Made by a program: the position numbers and the translations under genes
Source: Notospermus geniculatus
Taxonomy: Eukaryota; Nemertea; Pilidiophora; Heteronemertea; Lineidae
NCBI GenBank assembly: GCA_002633025.1
Contig: NMRB01000211.1
Location: 6,646 to 70,645, forward strand
Reading direction: 5' to 3'
Length of the DNA stretch: 64,000 nt
The notes under the pieces: generated by a model
The model's input: the letters and a program-made list of their open reading frames with translations, nothing else
Told to the model about the DNA's origin: nothing
The model's database searches: none
In this document: piece by piece, positions 11,872 to 23,514 of the stretch
Numbering within the stretch: position 1 is the stretch's first letter
How the letters are laid out: the number at the start of each line of letters is the position of its first letter

Positions 11872-13197
11872 ATGATTAACAGACTTGATGACCAGACAAC
11901 GTTGGCTGTGATAGGATTTTACATTTCGGTGCTGTTTACATTCGTGGCATCTGATTCCTGTCCGGATACATGTCGATGTACCTCAACGCGCGTCAACTGT
12001 TCAACACCATTCACCAGCGCCCTCCTCAGATCAACATTAGAATCACTATCACCAACAACAACAGTATTATCGCTTGTGTACACATCGGGAATACTGCCAG
12101 CATATCTGTTCTACCGTCTGTCGTCATTACGAAAACTTGAAATTCGTGGTAATAAGAACTTTCATACACTTCATAAGGATGCTTTCACAGGACTTTATAA
12201 CTTAAGAAAATTAACTATTGTGGAAACAAGCATCAAGACACTTCCTGCTGGTTTTGTAATGCCCTTGATCAAATTACGCCACGTTGATTTGAGTCGGAAT
12301 AATCTCGTGAACTTGATAGACAACACATTCTTTTGGTCTTCCAAGAATATAACATACTTAGACCTGTCCAACAATGGAATATCTACACTACCCTGGGGAT
12401 TATTCCGCCATGTACCCAACATTCAGACGTTACTTCTCAGCAACAACAATTTAGGGAGACTGGATGTTGATTTCTCAACGGCTTCAAAACTGCAGGAATT
12501 ATTCTTAGAGAATGCGAAGCTCACACATTTGGGCGAACGAACTTTTGTCGGATTAACCAGCCTCAATCTATTGGTGCTTAAGAACAANCCATTGGTCCAG
12601 TGGTTTGTTTCCAATTCTGTGGATATCAGAATGAAATGTCTGCGGCCTAGTTGGGTCTACGCCCATGATATCAAATCCTTAGATGCTGAGAGTCTCAAAT
12701 GTGTTAAACCAAACGGACAAGAACACACATTATATCTTGAACAAAACGAAGATGGAGTGAGCAAGACTGTCACAGTTTCATGCATTGCATACGACTACCA
12801 TGAGTATCCAAATGTCACTTATTCAATTACTGGAAACCCATTCGTGAAGGGCAAGACTACCAAGATACAAAACCTCAGAAGAGATGACAACTTAAACCAA
12901 TATGTTACCAACATTACTTTCAAAATACAAGAATTCAGGCCAGAAAATAGTGGTTCCATTCACTGCATTGCATCAAACCAGTTTGGCAGCACCACGTGGG
13001 AAATGAAGATAGCATATGAGAGTAAACAGCATCCAAAGGCAATCATTATCCCGTGGGCGATCGTTGTTATTGTTCTAGCTGTTGTTGTTATAGTGACTGT
13101 TGTTGTTTGTTGGTGTATCAGGCGTAGTAAAGAACCAAACGAGGCAAATGAAGAAGAAGAAGATGAGGATGAGTTTTCTCCATCAGATGAATTTTAG
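11872..13197 (+). CDS. LRR-Ig single-pass membrane receptor, gene 1
   Basis: A single open frame of 441 codons encodes a Trk/LRRIG-type cell-surface protein, probably for adhesion or ligand recognition. Residues 11-26 are a hydrophobic signal peptide. Residues 30-43 form an LRRNT cap with the CxxxCxC...C pattern. About six leucine-rich repeats follow (residues about 60-238, for example YLDLSNNGISTLP). A shortened LRRCT comes next, then an Ig-like domain at about 280-385 with a usable cysteine pair (VTVSC and SIHC). A transmembrane helix spans about 390-416, followed by a 25-residue very acidic tail. The start was chosen because the signal peptide follows directly. Base 12588 is N, making residue 239 ambiguous (Asn or Lys). 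The usual NPWxCxC motif of the LRRCT is absent just there, so ten or so codons may be missing. The coding part has no intron. Family membership is clear from architecture; the ligand is unknown. Confidence 0.9.
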   Translation: MINRLDDQTTLAVIGFYISVLFTFVASDSCPDTCRCTSTRVNCSTPFTSALLRSTLESLSPTTTVLSLVYTSGILPAYLFYRLSSLRKLEIRGNKNFHTLHKDAFTGLYNLRKLTIVETSIKTLPAGFVMPLIKLRHVDLSRNNLVNLIDNTFFWSSKNITYLDLSNNGISTLPWGLFRHVPNIQTLLLSNNNLGRLDVDFSTASKLQELFLENAKLTHLGERTFVGLTSLNLLVLKNXPLVQWFVSNSVDIRMKCLRPSWVYAHDIKSLDAESLKCVKPNGQEHTLYLEQNEDGVSKTVTVSCIAYDYHEYPNVTYSITGNPFVKGKTTKIQNLRRDDNLNQYVTNITFKIQEFRPENSGSIHCIASNQFGSTTWEMKIAYESKQHPKAIIIPWAIVVIVLAVVVIVTVVVCWCIRRSKEPNEANEEEEDEDEFSPSDEF

Positions 13198-16100
13198 GAA
13201 GGAATAATTGCTTATTTATTGATCCATTTGCCAAGACATCTACTTTTCATTTTGATTCATTGCCATATTCAGGACAGAACTGTCACTGATTCTGGATTAG
13301 TTTCATTGACATGTATTATGATGATCTACAAATTGCATTGTCTAGGGCGTTTACATCTATATAAATCATGATCATCCAGAATTCATGTCGTAATGACAGT
13401 CAGCAATTATCTTATCCACCATGGCACCAATTGGAAGGTAAACTAGAATTTTGTTGGTAAGACCATAGCGGGACACCGTTATTCATTGTTGTGTATAATT
13501 CTTGGTCAACAACGTAGGCCCTACATGTAGACAAAGACATGCTGCTTTCTATTCATTAGAAATTCCGAAGTCCATATTTTGATTAGTTTATATATTGTCG
13601 ATTCTGATGTCTATTTCACTTGAAGAGTGAAGCACTTTGAGAGTCAGTGGTGGTCCTTCCATTACTTTATAATTTATTTACACTTTTTTATCTGAAGATG
13701 TCAACGACCATAGCTTGGCTCATTTGGTGTCAGTTGTAAAGACCAACAGCTTTGCTGCAAAGGTTGGTATGCTTAAAGACTGCTTAATACGTGATTTTGT
13801 TTTATCTAGACTTGATTTGCACAGCAGTGGAATGGTGGTTACTAAGTACACTGAGATCGGCCCTGACTTTTTGTCGAGATGTTGTTGATACACACACTCA
13901 CCGTGTTGGCACTTCTAACCATAAAGACTGAAAAAATGAATGAATCAGCCTCCATTCAGAATCAGTATCACCAGGAAAATGATCGTATCCAGTATATCCC
14001 ATCACTCACATGCACAGGCAAGACTTACGTACTGGTGAAACACAAAGTAAAACCCCATATTGCGAAATAGACCCTTAACTTAATAATAATATTAATAATA
14101 TTTATTAACCCATTTGTGCAAAAATACGAATCATTCCGTAGATAATGCACGTTATGGGGTAATTACTCCTGCAATCAGCACTGCAAGACAAGTTTCGTAT
14201 TTTCATTCACGTATGTGAAGGTGAGCTCTTCCTGGAAAAAAAAACACCTATTCAGTTGCCCCCTGTTGTGTAACTAAAAACAGTGAAATTTGCCAAGAAC
14301 AGTGCTGCTTCATCTACCCTGTATTATTTCTCTGCCATTCATGTACATTTCTATTCTTTTTCTGCTTATCGATTTTCATTCCAAGGTGGTGTGGATGTTA
14401 TTTACTTACAGTTATTTACTTACACTATTAGAATCGTTGCAGATCCACTGTTATCTTAAAAGGGCAGCACATTTTTTGGAGGAAAATGTAGGCGTGTGAT
14501 TTTTTGTGAACTTGTGCATGAAATTAATTTTCTTACCCAAACTGGTCATTGGTAGTGTTGTTCAGGACACAAATTGTTCAGATGTGGTATTTCACTCTAA
14601 AAATGCAAGTTTTGATATCAAAGCATAATTTCTGGTAAAAAAGCAAGATTTGACTTCATGAACTTTTAAGACGCCTCCATCGCTGATGAATAGGAGCTGT
14701 CAGTGAATTGACCAATAGGTGTCACTACGGCCCAATTCAATGCATGTAGTGGACCCATTCATTCTTGATCGAGCACCAATCACGCGGATTTCCTTTGTAT
14801 TGGTCCGCTAGAACTTTGCTGCCATCTTTTTGCAATACGTGCTGGTGGACTTTGTGATGTACAGGAATACATCCGTCATTTACCAAACATAAAAAGTGTG
14901 TCTTGGGTGCATGGAGTAGACCTACAGTAAGTCATCCCAGTTGTTTTGGGTCCTGTTTGAAATTTTTGCTCATAAAAAACAAACAATGAAAAAACTGTTT
15001 TTTTCATAATCAACTTGTTTGATGATATGCACATGTGCCAATATTTTGGAGATTAGCATTGGCATGACCTCCTAATGTTTGTGAGCACTGCGAACCTTAA
15101 CATACAAGTACACTGAACCTAAAAAAAATAGTCCACCCGTCGTAGCATATAGATGATGGTTGTTATAAACTGTTTGTTAAACTGATGATGCTTTAGAATT
15201 GTTATGAAATCTAGATGTTGGAAAATAGTTTTGTATCCAGTAGAAGTGTAATAAAGAATGTTTGTGTTTGTTGTATTTTTTTGTCTTTTTTAAAATCTTG
15301 TGTCAACTTGTATCTTCCTCTAGGCAGACCTCCAATAAAAACATCATGTCTACTGCAGCAAATGCAGCGATGTACACACGTAAATGTACATCTACAATGT
15401 ATATTCTTCACCAAAATGTCGTAGCTTGTACTTGGTTTCATTTTAATGTTTATCTATTGACAAAATTCAGAAACTCTGGCAAGACTATTGCAACAACTCC
15501 TGCACAAATGGGAATGCCATGAACTGTATGAATCCAGATTACACAGTGAGTGTCCATCAATTCTGATAAAATCGTCTTCGCCACACCAAGGGAATATAAG
15601 ACACAAAATCATGTTCTATAACACTCCTACTACATTTTATGGCTTTCAGACCACAGTAATCGTATTAGTGCCATGGTTGGAATACTGGCAATATCACACA
15701 GGAACCCACAGGCAGAATATCTAAAGGATGGAGAGATTTTTAAGAAAACTAAAAAAAGCGTTTACATTGCATTGGCGTCGGGTGTATGTTATGCGAACGT
15801 TGGCGTTGGTGACGAAAGTACAGCTTGGTTTTAATGTTTTCTTACCATTGTCAATGTGTGGATTGCTTTCGTGCCACAGTCTCTAGCCTCGGTGACTAGC
15901 TTAATGATTGATGTTGGCGACAGAAGTAATTACAGATGAAATCAATGGACTTAGCAGGAATTTATATAAAAACATATGTAAAGCAATCTTCTGCTATGGA
16001 ATCACGATCATCAGTTCGTAGACTCAATCAGGCACATCATGCGCACAGTTTTTTTTCCAACAGTTCATCGCGGCAACCACTTCGAAGAATTGTACCTCGT

Positions 16101-16849
16101 TTGTTGTGAGAAAAAAGAGCCCTTGCAAATGATTATTGTATTGCGTCTTAGTTATATTCTTTGTTTGAAGTTTACTTCAAAAGTTTGAGTATCATTCTAA
16201 AGATGTTGTGTGCTTTTATAAAAAAAGTTGTTCTGGATGTGATTCATGTAGGCCAAGCTTGAAATGCTGCTTAAGCTGGATTACTGTCATTTGCTTGTTA
16301 ATTTCTGTTAACTCTTTCCAATGAATACTCAGGGATTTAGCTATTTGGTAATGGGTACTTTAGCTAATATCTCAAAATTTGCATTTCCAAATTTTTATGT
16401 CATTGCCGTGAATAATGAGGTCAGCTGTTGACATGGTGCATCGCATTATTCATGGCAGAAGATCATAAACCGCCACCTATTGGTGATGGGGTTTCTACAT
16501 TGTCCGTGGTAAAGAACTTGACATACTTCCTTTAACAGAGACGCCAGGTAATTATTTTTCACGTCCACTTAAGCCTCTAATGCTTCTATGAATAAAAATT
16601 CAACGAGTGCCTTAGGTCTCCTCTATTCCACACATCCGCTCAATTACCATAGCATCAGTTTCGAAATGAGGATGAAAATCTCATGAACGTGTGCGTGACT
16701 TGTTTTGCAATACCATGGAGACTGTTCTGGCAAAGGAGGCATGATTGTCGTCACCAAGCTCGTCTGTAAGCTGATTTATTAGTAGGTACATGTTTGAGGG
16801 TGTTATATTGGGCGAAGCTCCTTGGGTCAGGCCCATCTCGTTTCATGTC
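13198..16849. other. Intergenic, no gene recognised
   Basis: AT-rich sequence includes the 3' flank of LRR-Ig gene 1. I see no AATAAA close to its stop codon; the first clear ones are near 15250 and 15333, too far to assign. A simple AT repeat (AATAATATTAATAATATT) occurs near 14084. I see no exon, RNA gene or clear element. Confidence 0.5.
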
Positions 16850-16915
16850 GGTGTGGTGCTTAGGGAAAAACAGTCGGTCTTTGAGAGGTGGTGGTTCAAT
16901 TCCAGTCACATCATG
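16850..16915 (+). repeat. tRNA-derived SINE-like fragment
   Basis: A-box-like TGTGGTGCTTAGGGA at 16852 and B-box GGTTCAATTCC at 16892-16902 have tRNA-like spacing on the plus strand. No paired acceptor stem is visible. This is likely a SINE head. Confidence 0.45.
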
Positions 16916-16952
16916 CAATCATCTCAAGTGACTGAGGGCTTTTCTTTGTACT

Positions 16953-18130
16953 TCATGTTTTGATATGGGATATGAGATGACACGTATTCTGAATGTACAT
17001 GCGCTGCTGTCCATCCTTCTCTGGCGACTGGTAAAGCTGGCTGATGTGCTCCTGTGAGTAGGTCATTCTTTGACGAATGGGTGTCGAGCTTTCAGCTGAT
17101 GTATCAGCTGCTCCAACAAGCTCCTTGACGCATTCTGCTATTTGTTTCATTAAATTCCACACCCTTATCATGTTATGAGTGCAGACTGGTTCAAAAAGGA
17201 CATGGTACTTGTTGGACTCAGTATGGTGAGCTTCCGAGTCTGATCCTAGAGCTTTGGTCTTATTTTGCAAACTACAAATCCCTCTTGTGGAGCAGCACCA
17301 TTGTTGGAGGATACTTATGCGAGATTCTGTTTCCCTTATTTGTATTGTTCCACTTTTTATTGTGACCTGCGTCGAAGTTGATTAGGGTTCTTCCAATGTC
17401 CTTGTTCCCACCACTCTATGAAGTAGTTCATAGATCTTACTCATTGGAAAGGGGATACTGCAGATTTTTGTCTCACTGTCATGTTCATCACAAGCATATC
17501 GTATATCCTTGGTTCGGCCCTGTGGAGTACTTCTTGTCTGCCTAAACATTAAACCAAACCTCCACGAGTGTCATCAGATGTTGTGATTTTCCTCTCTGTA
17601 ACTATGGATCCAATTATGTCTAATCAGTGACGGAGAACCTGAAGATCAAAGGGGACGTGATCTTCTATCTTCTGCCTGTCATTTGGCAATCTGTTGATCT
17701 GATTCCTGCATGCGGGTGTCATAGTTCTCAATGAGGGTGACGATAGCAATGATTCGAAAGGCTGCAACCTCAAAGCTTCAGAAACTTACTTTTTCCTTAA
17801 ATTTCCTGGTACTATTATTGAGAGGCTTCCTGCATTCATTTGACAAATCCATTAAGAATACTGTAAGTCTAAATGGACAGGCGTGGTCTTGATCTTGATG
17901 TGGGGTCCTTTGGAATGACCAAACACTCGGGTATCGTGGCAGGGCTAGTTGGTAGAATGGTGCCCTGCATAGCTGAGATTGTGCTGATCTCTGCTTGCTT
18001 TGTCACTCACTGATAGTTCTTGGGAAGTAGTCTTTGTAGCTCACTGTGTTGGCTCTGATTCTGCGAGGTTTTTGTGGTTTAGGCTTCTAATGGTGGAACA
18101 GCCAGCTCTGATGCAGTTGTCCTTTTTTAC
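16953..18130 (-). pseudogene. Decayed coding-like stretch, family unknown
   Basis: On the minus strand this region reads as long protein-like segments broken by scattered stops and frame changes. The last 105 codons (17270-16953) are intact and contain segments such as MIRVWNLMKQIAECVKEL. Upstream the same strand gives FEVAAFRIIAIVTLIENYD and, after a few stops, KIYELLHRVVGTRTLEEP. Composition is richer and less repetitive than neighbouring DNA. It could be the remains of a retrogene or a transposon protein. I do not recognise the family, and chance open frames remain possible. Confidence 0.3.
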
Positions 18131-18762
18131 ATGTCTCTCAACTCAGAGTATAAAATGCTGGTAATGGTAGGGCAGTTTGCTGTAAATTGGAAATCCACCC
18201 TAACCATAACTAGAACTTCGTCAAAGTGCGTGATTGCTATGGAGCTTTCATCTTCAGAAAATCGAAAAGTGGCCATGTGAAATGCCGCAAGCAAGTGGCA
18301 CGACTTGTTTACACGAAACCAAATGTGGCAATAGCCTTTTTCTTTTTCCTCACCCTGTATCCAAACAAAACTTTTCCCTGTTCATGTTTTCGTGGTTGTG
18401 CTAGCTAACAGGCCTGGAAAGTGCCTTATAACTGAACACTGCTTGTTATCATTTTCTTCATGTTTTATTTAGCAATTTACAAGCAGTCCGCTCCTAATCG
18501 TACAATATTTTTGGTTCAGGTTACTCTGGTAGAATACTAGATATGTGAAGTTAGTTCCCAGTTCCTTAGTTACTTATTATGAATAGATAACTAGTAAGTA
18601 GGTGATTTACTAGTTCCTTATTCAATATTACACATCAGTTAACTAAGGCTAAATGTCTCCCGTTTCCCATTTATTTTAACACTCTGCGTCATAAAAATTG
18701 AAATGACTTTTGTTCCATAAGTGATGCATGAGAGACGGTTAACCACTTGTGCATCTAGCAAG

Positions 18763-19753
18763 CATTTTTTCAGCGTCCGATAGGCCTTCTTTTGTTTTCA
18801 ACGCATATGGCGATGAATTCGTTTATTAAGTGTTTTCAGTCTCCGAAGGATATATGTTTTCCCACATTAGCAAATGTGATTTTGAATTTGACTGTGTTCA
18901 GTTGCAGATTACACATGGTATCACATAGATCCTCCATCGTCTAAAGTTCAGTTCAAAAAGAATAAAGCAAGACATCGATTGTGTTTTATACAGTTTATTC
19001 ATGCTCTACACTACCGTGTACAAACCCTCACTACTTTGGTTATGGATGCCAAATTGGCGTGGGCCTAGTACTGTGTGTCGGTTATGGCCCGTTTGTGGGT
19101 GCCCATGGAAGTATCCGAAGATTTGGCGGGAAGATCGTCGGAAATTTGGCGGGAAATATAGGTGGCGCTGTCTGTTGGCATGAAAATTTGGCGGGAAATC
19201 ACCATTTCCGGTTCCGCTTTTGTTCTCATGACAACCACTAATTCCGGTTCCAGTTTTCGTTGCCATGACAACCCGTACCCTTCTTCGACAATCTTTGTGA
19301 TTTTCCACCAATTTTCATGCCAACAGACGGCGCCACCTAAATTTCCCACCAAATTTCTGATAATCTTCGGGATTTCCCGCCAAATCCTCGACAATCTTCA
19401 GCTCTTTCTGTGTGCACCCACAAATGGGACCATAATCGACACACAGTAGTAGCTCCACGCCAATTTGGCATGCATAACCAAAGTAGTGAGGGTTTTACCC
19501 GGTAGTGTAGAGCATGAATAAACTGTATAAAACACCATCGATGTCTTGTTTTATTCTTTTTGAATTGAACTTTAGATGATGGAGGATCTATGTGATACCA
19601 TGTCTAATCTCCAACTGAACACAGCAAATGTGATTTTGAATTTGACTAATGTGGAAAAACATATATCCTTCGGAGACTGAAAATGCTTCATAAACGAATT
19701 CATCGCCGTATGCATCAAAAACAAAAAAAGGCCTATTGGATGCTGAAAAAATG
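18763..19753. repeat. Palindrome of about 1 kb (arms about 490 bp)
   Basis: The two halves are inverted complements around a centre near 19258. Matching pairs include AAAGAATAAA...GACATCGAT with its complement near 19540, TTTATACAGTTTATTCATGC at 18985 with its complement near 19520, and TTTGGCGGGAAAT with ATTTCCCGCCAAA. The outer ends pair GCATTTTTTCAGC with GCTGAAAAAATGG. No coding region lies inside. A related right-arm fragment occurs at 44812-44947. It behaves like a large foldback element. One arm carries a 21-bp internal inversion (see findings). Confidence 0.85.
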
Positions 19754-20745
19754 GAACCAACTCAAACCAGGCTCGAGATTGACATACTGTACCATACTAC
19801 TTGCATTCAGCGTGACATATTTTTTCACTGAAATGCTCAGTGAGATTGAACTTTATTGACTTCTGTTGTCATGGCTATTCTGATTAGGCTACAGGCAATA
19901 ACAAAAATGATGAAAACGTTCGCCATAGAAACTTGAAAGCATGCAACTTATTTAAAACCCACTTCCATCTCTGATAAAAATCTGCTGTCATTGCTAATGC
20001 ATATAAAACGCATCACTTACATCATGAACTCGTGTCTGACTGCTCTCCATTATTGCATGCAAGTCCTTATATCCCAGCTGATGCATAAATCATTCTGGTT
20101 GCTTTGTCATGCTTATAAGCTAGGCGCCTGCGAACGACAGCCTGATAATATAACTATTAGTGCCGGTCAGAAAACTTGTCACTGTCAGAATGGAGGCCAC
20201 TAGTTGTTCCAACAATTTTTACATCCCTCAAAGGCATTCTGCCCTGTCATGCCTGTATAAATTCCAAAAGATCACTGCGGAAGTACTCTCAGGTCGTTTG
20301 CATTCACTTTGATGTCCATGTGGCACACAAAAACCTGATTTGCATACTTGCAAAGTTACGAGGGCTTCGTGAATACGGTCCTTTCGTCCCAGTAAATGAA
20401 AGCTGAGTTTGGGGGATAGGGTGAACAAGGGAGTAGTCGGCCATCAACTGATACACATTCTTTGCAGTGTAGTGTGGCTGACGAAAAATACCTGACTATA
20501 GGTGGCCAACCACTGCATGGTGGCCAACTACTCTCTGGCTCACCCTAATTTCTTAAGAATGTTTTGTTCCCTTCTTAATCTTGATGGTTGAATCCCTGGG
20601 TACTCGAATTATTTCCTGCCGTAGAATAGAGACACGAACATTCTCAAGCGGACATATGAGTGTCTTGTGTAGAAAACTGGAATCTGAAATATGAGAGGAC
20701 CTGCCTCACATCATTGATGTTTTTTACACTTCCTTATGTCCTTAT
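19754..20745. other. Intergenic, no gene recognised
   Basis: It holds the flank of the large palindrome. Near 19773 is a stretch CAGGCTCGAGATTGACATAC shared with 45475-45494, which suggests the repeat family extends past the palindrome. The remainder is the 3' side of LRR-Ig gene 2 (minus strand). No polyadenylation signal is obvious within 100 bases of its stop. Confidence 0.5.
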
Positions 20746-22248
20746 CTATCCGCTTGAGGTTGACGGGAAGTACCCGATTGAATCACGTCGTCTATTTTGG
20801 GACATCACATCCTGAAATGCCTCATTCTCCTGACCTTTAAGCTCCATCATCTCTCGGACTTTGGCTTCCTTTTCTGCTCGTTTTTTATTCCGGATGTTAA
20901 GACAGGCGATAAGTAACGCTACTGTGATGACAAACACGAGTATTCCAGTGACGAAAAAAACGATATCAATCCTTTTTCCATCGTCAGTTTTTTGGACGGA
21001 AAGTTGGAAATATAATCGGTCCTCTCCAAGGATATTTTTAACAACACAAGTGATGTTTCCAGAATCAGACACTTGCAGATTTATGAAATCGATTCTTATG
21101 TTGGTATAATGATGTTCATCTCCTTTATCGGTGTGAATACTGTGCCGGTAACTCACCTTCATTTTTGTGTTCGTTCTTTTCGTCTCATGTTCACAGTCTA
21201 CATCAACATACGGTAGACCGATTGCTTCGACAACAAAAGTACCATTTTTACCTTCAAATATTGTCAATGGATCTTTACTGACCTCTGTTACTTTGGGGCC
21301 CTCACACCCGATTGCTTTTGGGCTCAATGTTAGCAATGATTTATCAGAAAGTGCTAAGGGCCACTTGCATTTTATCTCAAGGGAAAGTTTTTCCATTCTC
21401 AGCCACTGAACAAGGTAGATAAAATTACATTTGCAACTCCAGGGGTTTTGTTCCAGATGAATTGCTGCATCCTTGACCGGTTGCACGTTTGCAACGGACA
21501 GAATTTGAAGTTTATTGCCCTTAAGGTTCAAATACGTCAAATTGTTCAAGCCTCGAAAAGCATTGTCATCCAAACGTTCCATGTTTGTATTGGCGATACT
21601 CAAATTCGTCAGTTTCGGACAGTTTTTGAACGTGTCGTTCTTTAGGTGAGGGATATTATTTCCCGAGATGTCTAATTCCTCAAGATTCGCACAAACTTCT
21701 TTAAAAAGTACATGACTGATGTTGATTCCATTTGAACTTAAGTCGAGTACCTCCAGTGTTTCCACCCTATGAAAAATTCCTTCTGGAAACAACAGATTTT
21801 GGACCTTACGAAACGCTTTGTTCAGTTTTAACATCTTCACGTGTCTTAGCGCCAGAAATATATTCTTTTCTGGAACAATGTCATTATTCGACAAATCCAA
21901 GTACTCTAAATGGACGAAGTTGTCAAAGGCAAGGGGTTCGATTTTTGAAATATGGCTAGAAATCACACTTAATCGTTGCAAGGCATTAACAGCTTTGCCT
22001 GACGCTGTGGCTAATAAATCTTTGGTCAGTTTTATCACTCGGCCATTTTGTATCACAAGTTCTTCAGTACCCGTTGGAAGTCCATTAAGAATTGTCAAAA
22101 ATGCCCTCTCGTCTATGTTAGTGGTGGGAGTACCGTTGCATTTAACTGTCTTCTGGATACACTTACAAACCTCTGGCTTCGGGCAGGCTATCGTAAAGTG
22201 GAACATGAAGAACCCTAACACAACACTAATCCACGCATCACAGGACAT
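20746..22248 (-). CDS. LRR-Ig single-pass membrane receptor, gene 2
   Basis: An uninterrupted frame of 500 codons encodes a second receptor of the same architecture. Residues 5-21 are a signal peptide. The LRRNT cysteines are at 22, 28, 30 and 37. Leucine-rich repeats span about 65-262 (for example LEYLDLSNNDI and LEVLDLSSNGI). A complete LRRCT starts NPWSCKC at 268, with cysteines at 294 and 315. An Ig-like domain spans about 318-420, a transmembrane helix 427-450, and a basic then mixed tail 451-500. The Ig F-strand cysteine is present (SGNITC, 401), but the usual B-strand cysteine is replaced near FVVEAIG; C352 may substitute. The start has a good context (AAAATGTC). On the minus strand a likely acceptor, TCATATTTTGTCAG, lies about 20 bases before the ATG, so a 5' non-coding exon is plausible. 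The role is probably adhesion or signalling; the ligand is unknown. Confidence 0.92.
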   Translation of the reverse strand: MSCDAWISVVLGFFMFHFTIACPKPEVCKCIQKTVKCNGTPTTNIDERAFLTILNGLPTGTEELVIQNGRVIKLTKDLLATASGKAVNALQRLSVISSHISKIEPLAFDNFVHLEYLDLSNNDIVPEKNIFLALRHVKMLKLNKAFRKVQNLLFPEGIFHRVETLEVLDLSSNGINISHVLFKEVCANLEELDISGNNIPHLKNDTFKNCPKLTNLSIANTNMERLDDNAFRGLNNLTYLNLKGNKLQILSVANVQPVKDAAIHLEQNPWSCKCNFIYLVQWLRMEKLSLEIKCKWPLALSDKSLLTLSPKAIGCEGPKVTEVSKDPLTIFEGKNGTFVVEAIGLPYVDVDCEHETKRTNTKMKVSYRHSIHTDKGDEHHYTNIRIDFINLQVSDSGNITCVVKNILGEDRLYFQLSVQKTDDGKRIDIVFFVTGILVFVITVALLIACLNIRNKKRAEKEAKVREMMELKGQENEAFQDVMSQNRRRDSIGYFPSTSSG

Positions 22249-23270
22249 TTTGGGACTCTGCCGTCTGACAAAATATGAGAACCCAGTACATGTATTTTCT
22301 TATAATGGCAAGTTATCATGTTCTGCCTTCTTCACTCTGTGTGTGCCTTTTGTCTCTGGAAAAGAAGAAAATGGAATCTTCAGAAACCTGAGGAACATAA
22401 TGGTGGAAGCCCATAGACTTAAGCAAGTAAAGTTTCCTATTCATAAGCTTGTCTGTTTTTCTGCATTGGAGTTTAAGATATTCCAGCCCAGTAGGTTCTC
22501 TTTGGGATATAAACTGAAGAAAGCTTTGGGCAGTCGTTTGTTGCATTGGTCTTAGTTTAAGTCACAAGGAAATCAACAAAGGTGATTGCCCATTGAGATC
22601 CAATTCATGTGAGGAAACATTCACTTCGAGGAGCACCCGAAGGATTTATAGGCCTGTTGTCAACGTAGAGCATGGAGTCACTTGAAGACATTCTACCCTA
22701 CTACAGGTCTGCTTCATTATCTCCCTTTAATTTGCAGTTCGAGAAACTTCGTGGAATGCCACAGGTGCAACAAGTTGGCTTTTCCAATGTTGGGAGTTTT
22801 TCTCTGTCGAAACACACCAAGAAACAAGTGGGAACAAACTCTAACATGGAGGAGGCCTTCAAAACAGAGGTGTATCAATTTTAAATGAGCCAATCAAATC
22901 CCACCTTAGAAGAAATTGAACAATAAAAGTTTGAAGTTGTCTTCTCTCGTTTCACGAGCTTATAACCTCCATTAAACACAATAAAAATATTTCAATAAAA
23001 GTGATATCATTATTGTGGTTCATCAAGTGACACCTGAGGCAATTTCAAAGAACAGTTTCTTACCTATGGAGTGTCAATCACATTGAAACTTCATCTCATT
23101 CGACAATTGTTTGTCCTCATTTAAATATAGTTCAGAATCTAAATGATTGATATATTTGACATCAAAGCCTGGCTTATCGATTTCAGTATTCAATCACTTT
23201 GAGATGTTGCTTTCAGTCTGAGCCAACGCTTCAGAAAAAGTGAAATGGACAAGGGTGTACTTCGTACTTA

Positions 23271-23420
23271 GAGACGAAAATAAGATTTCTAGAACATTGA
23301 AATCAAAAGCAACATGGTGAGAGACGAAAATAAGATTTCTAGAACATTGAAATCAAAAGGAACGTGGTGAGTGACGAATATAAGATTTCTAGAACATTGA
23401 AATCAAAAGGAACATGCTGG
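23271..23420. repeat. Three tandem copies of a 50-bp unit
   Basis: Units start at 23271, 23321 and 23371 with GAGACGAAAATAAGATTTCT or close variants and end AACATGGTGA or similar. Identity is about 90-96%. Confidence 0.9.
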
Positions 23421-23514
23421 AGTCCAAGTGCCATTTGTGCTGCTTCTATCATGATTTTTGGTTCAGGTGTTGAATGAAGTTAATAAAGGTCACAATATAT
23501 AGAATCAGCTAACA

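Noticed and set aside
21818-22555. 245-codon open frame on the plus strand
   Set aside because: It lies antisense to LRR-Ig gene 2, whose minus-strand reading has clear domains. The plus-strand peptide has none.
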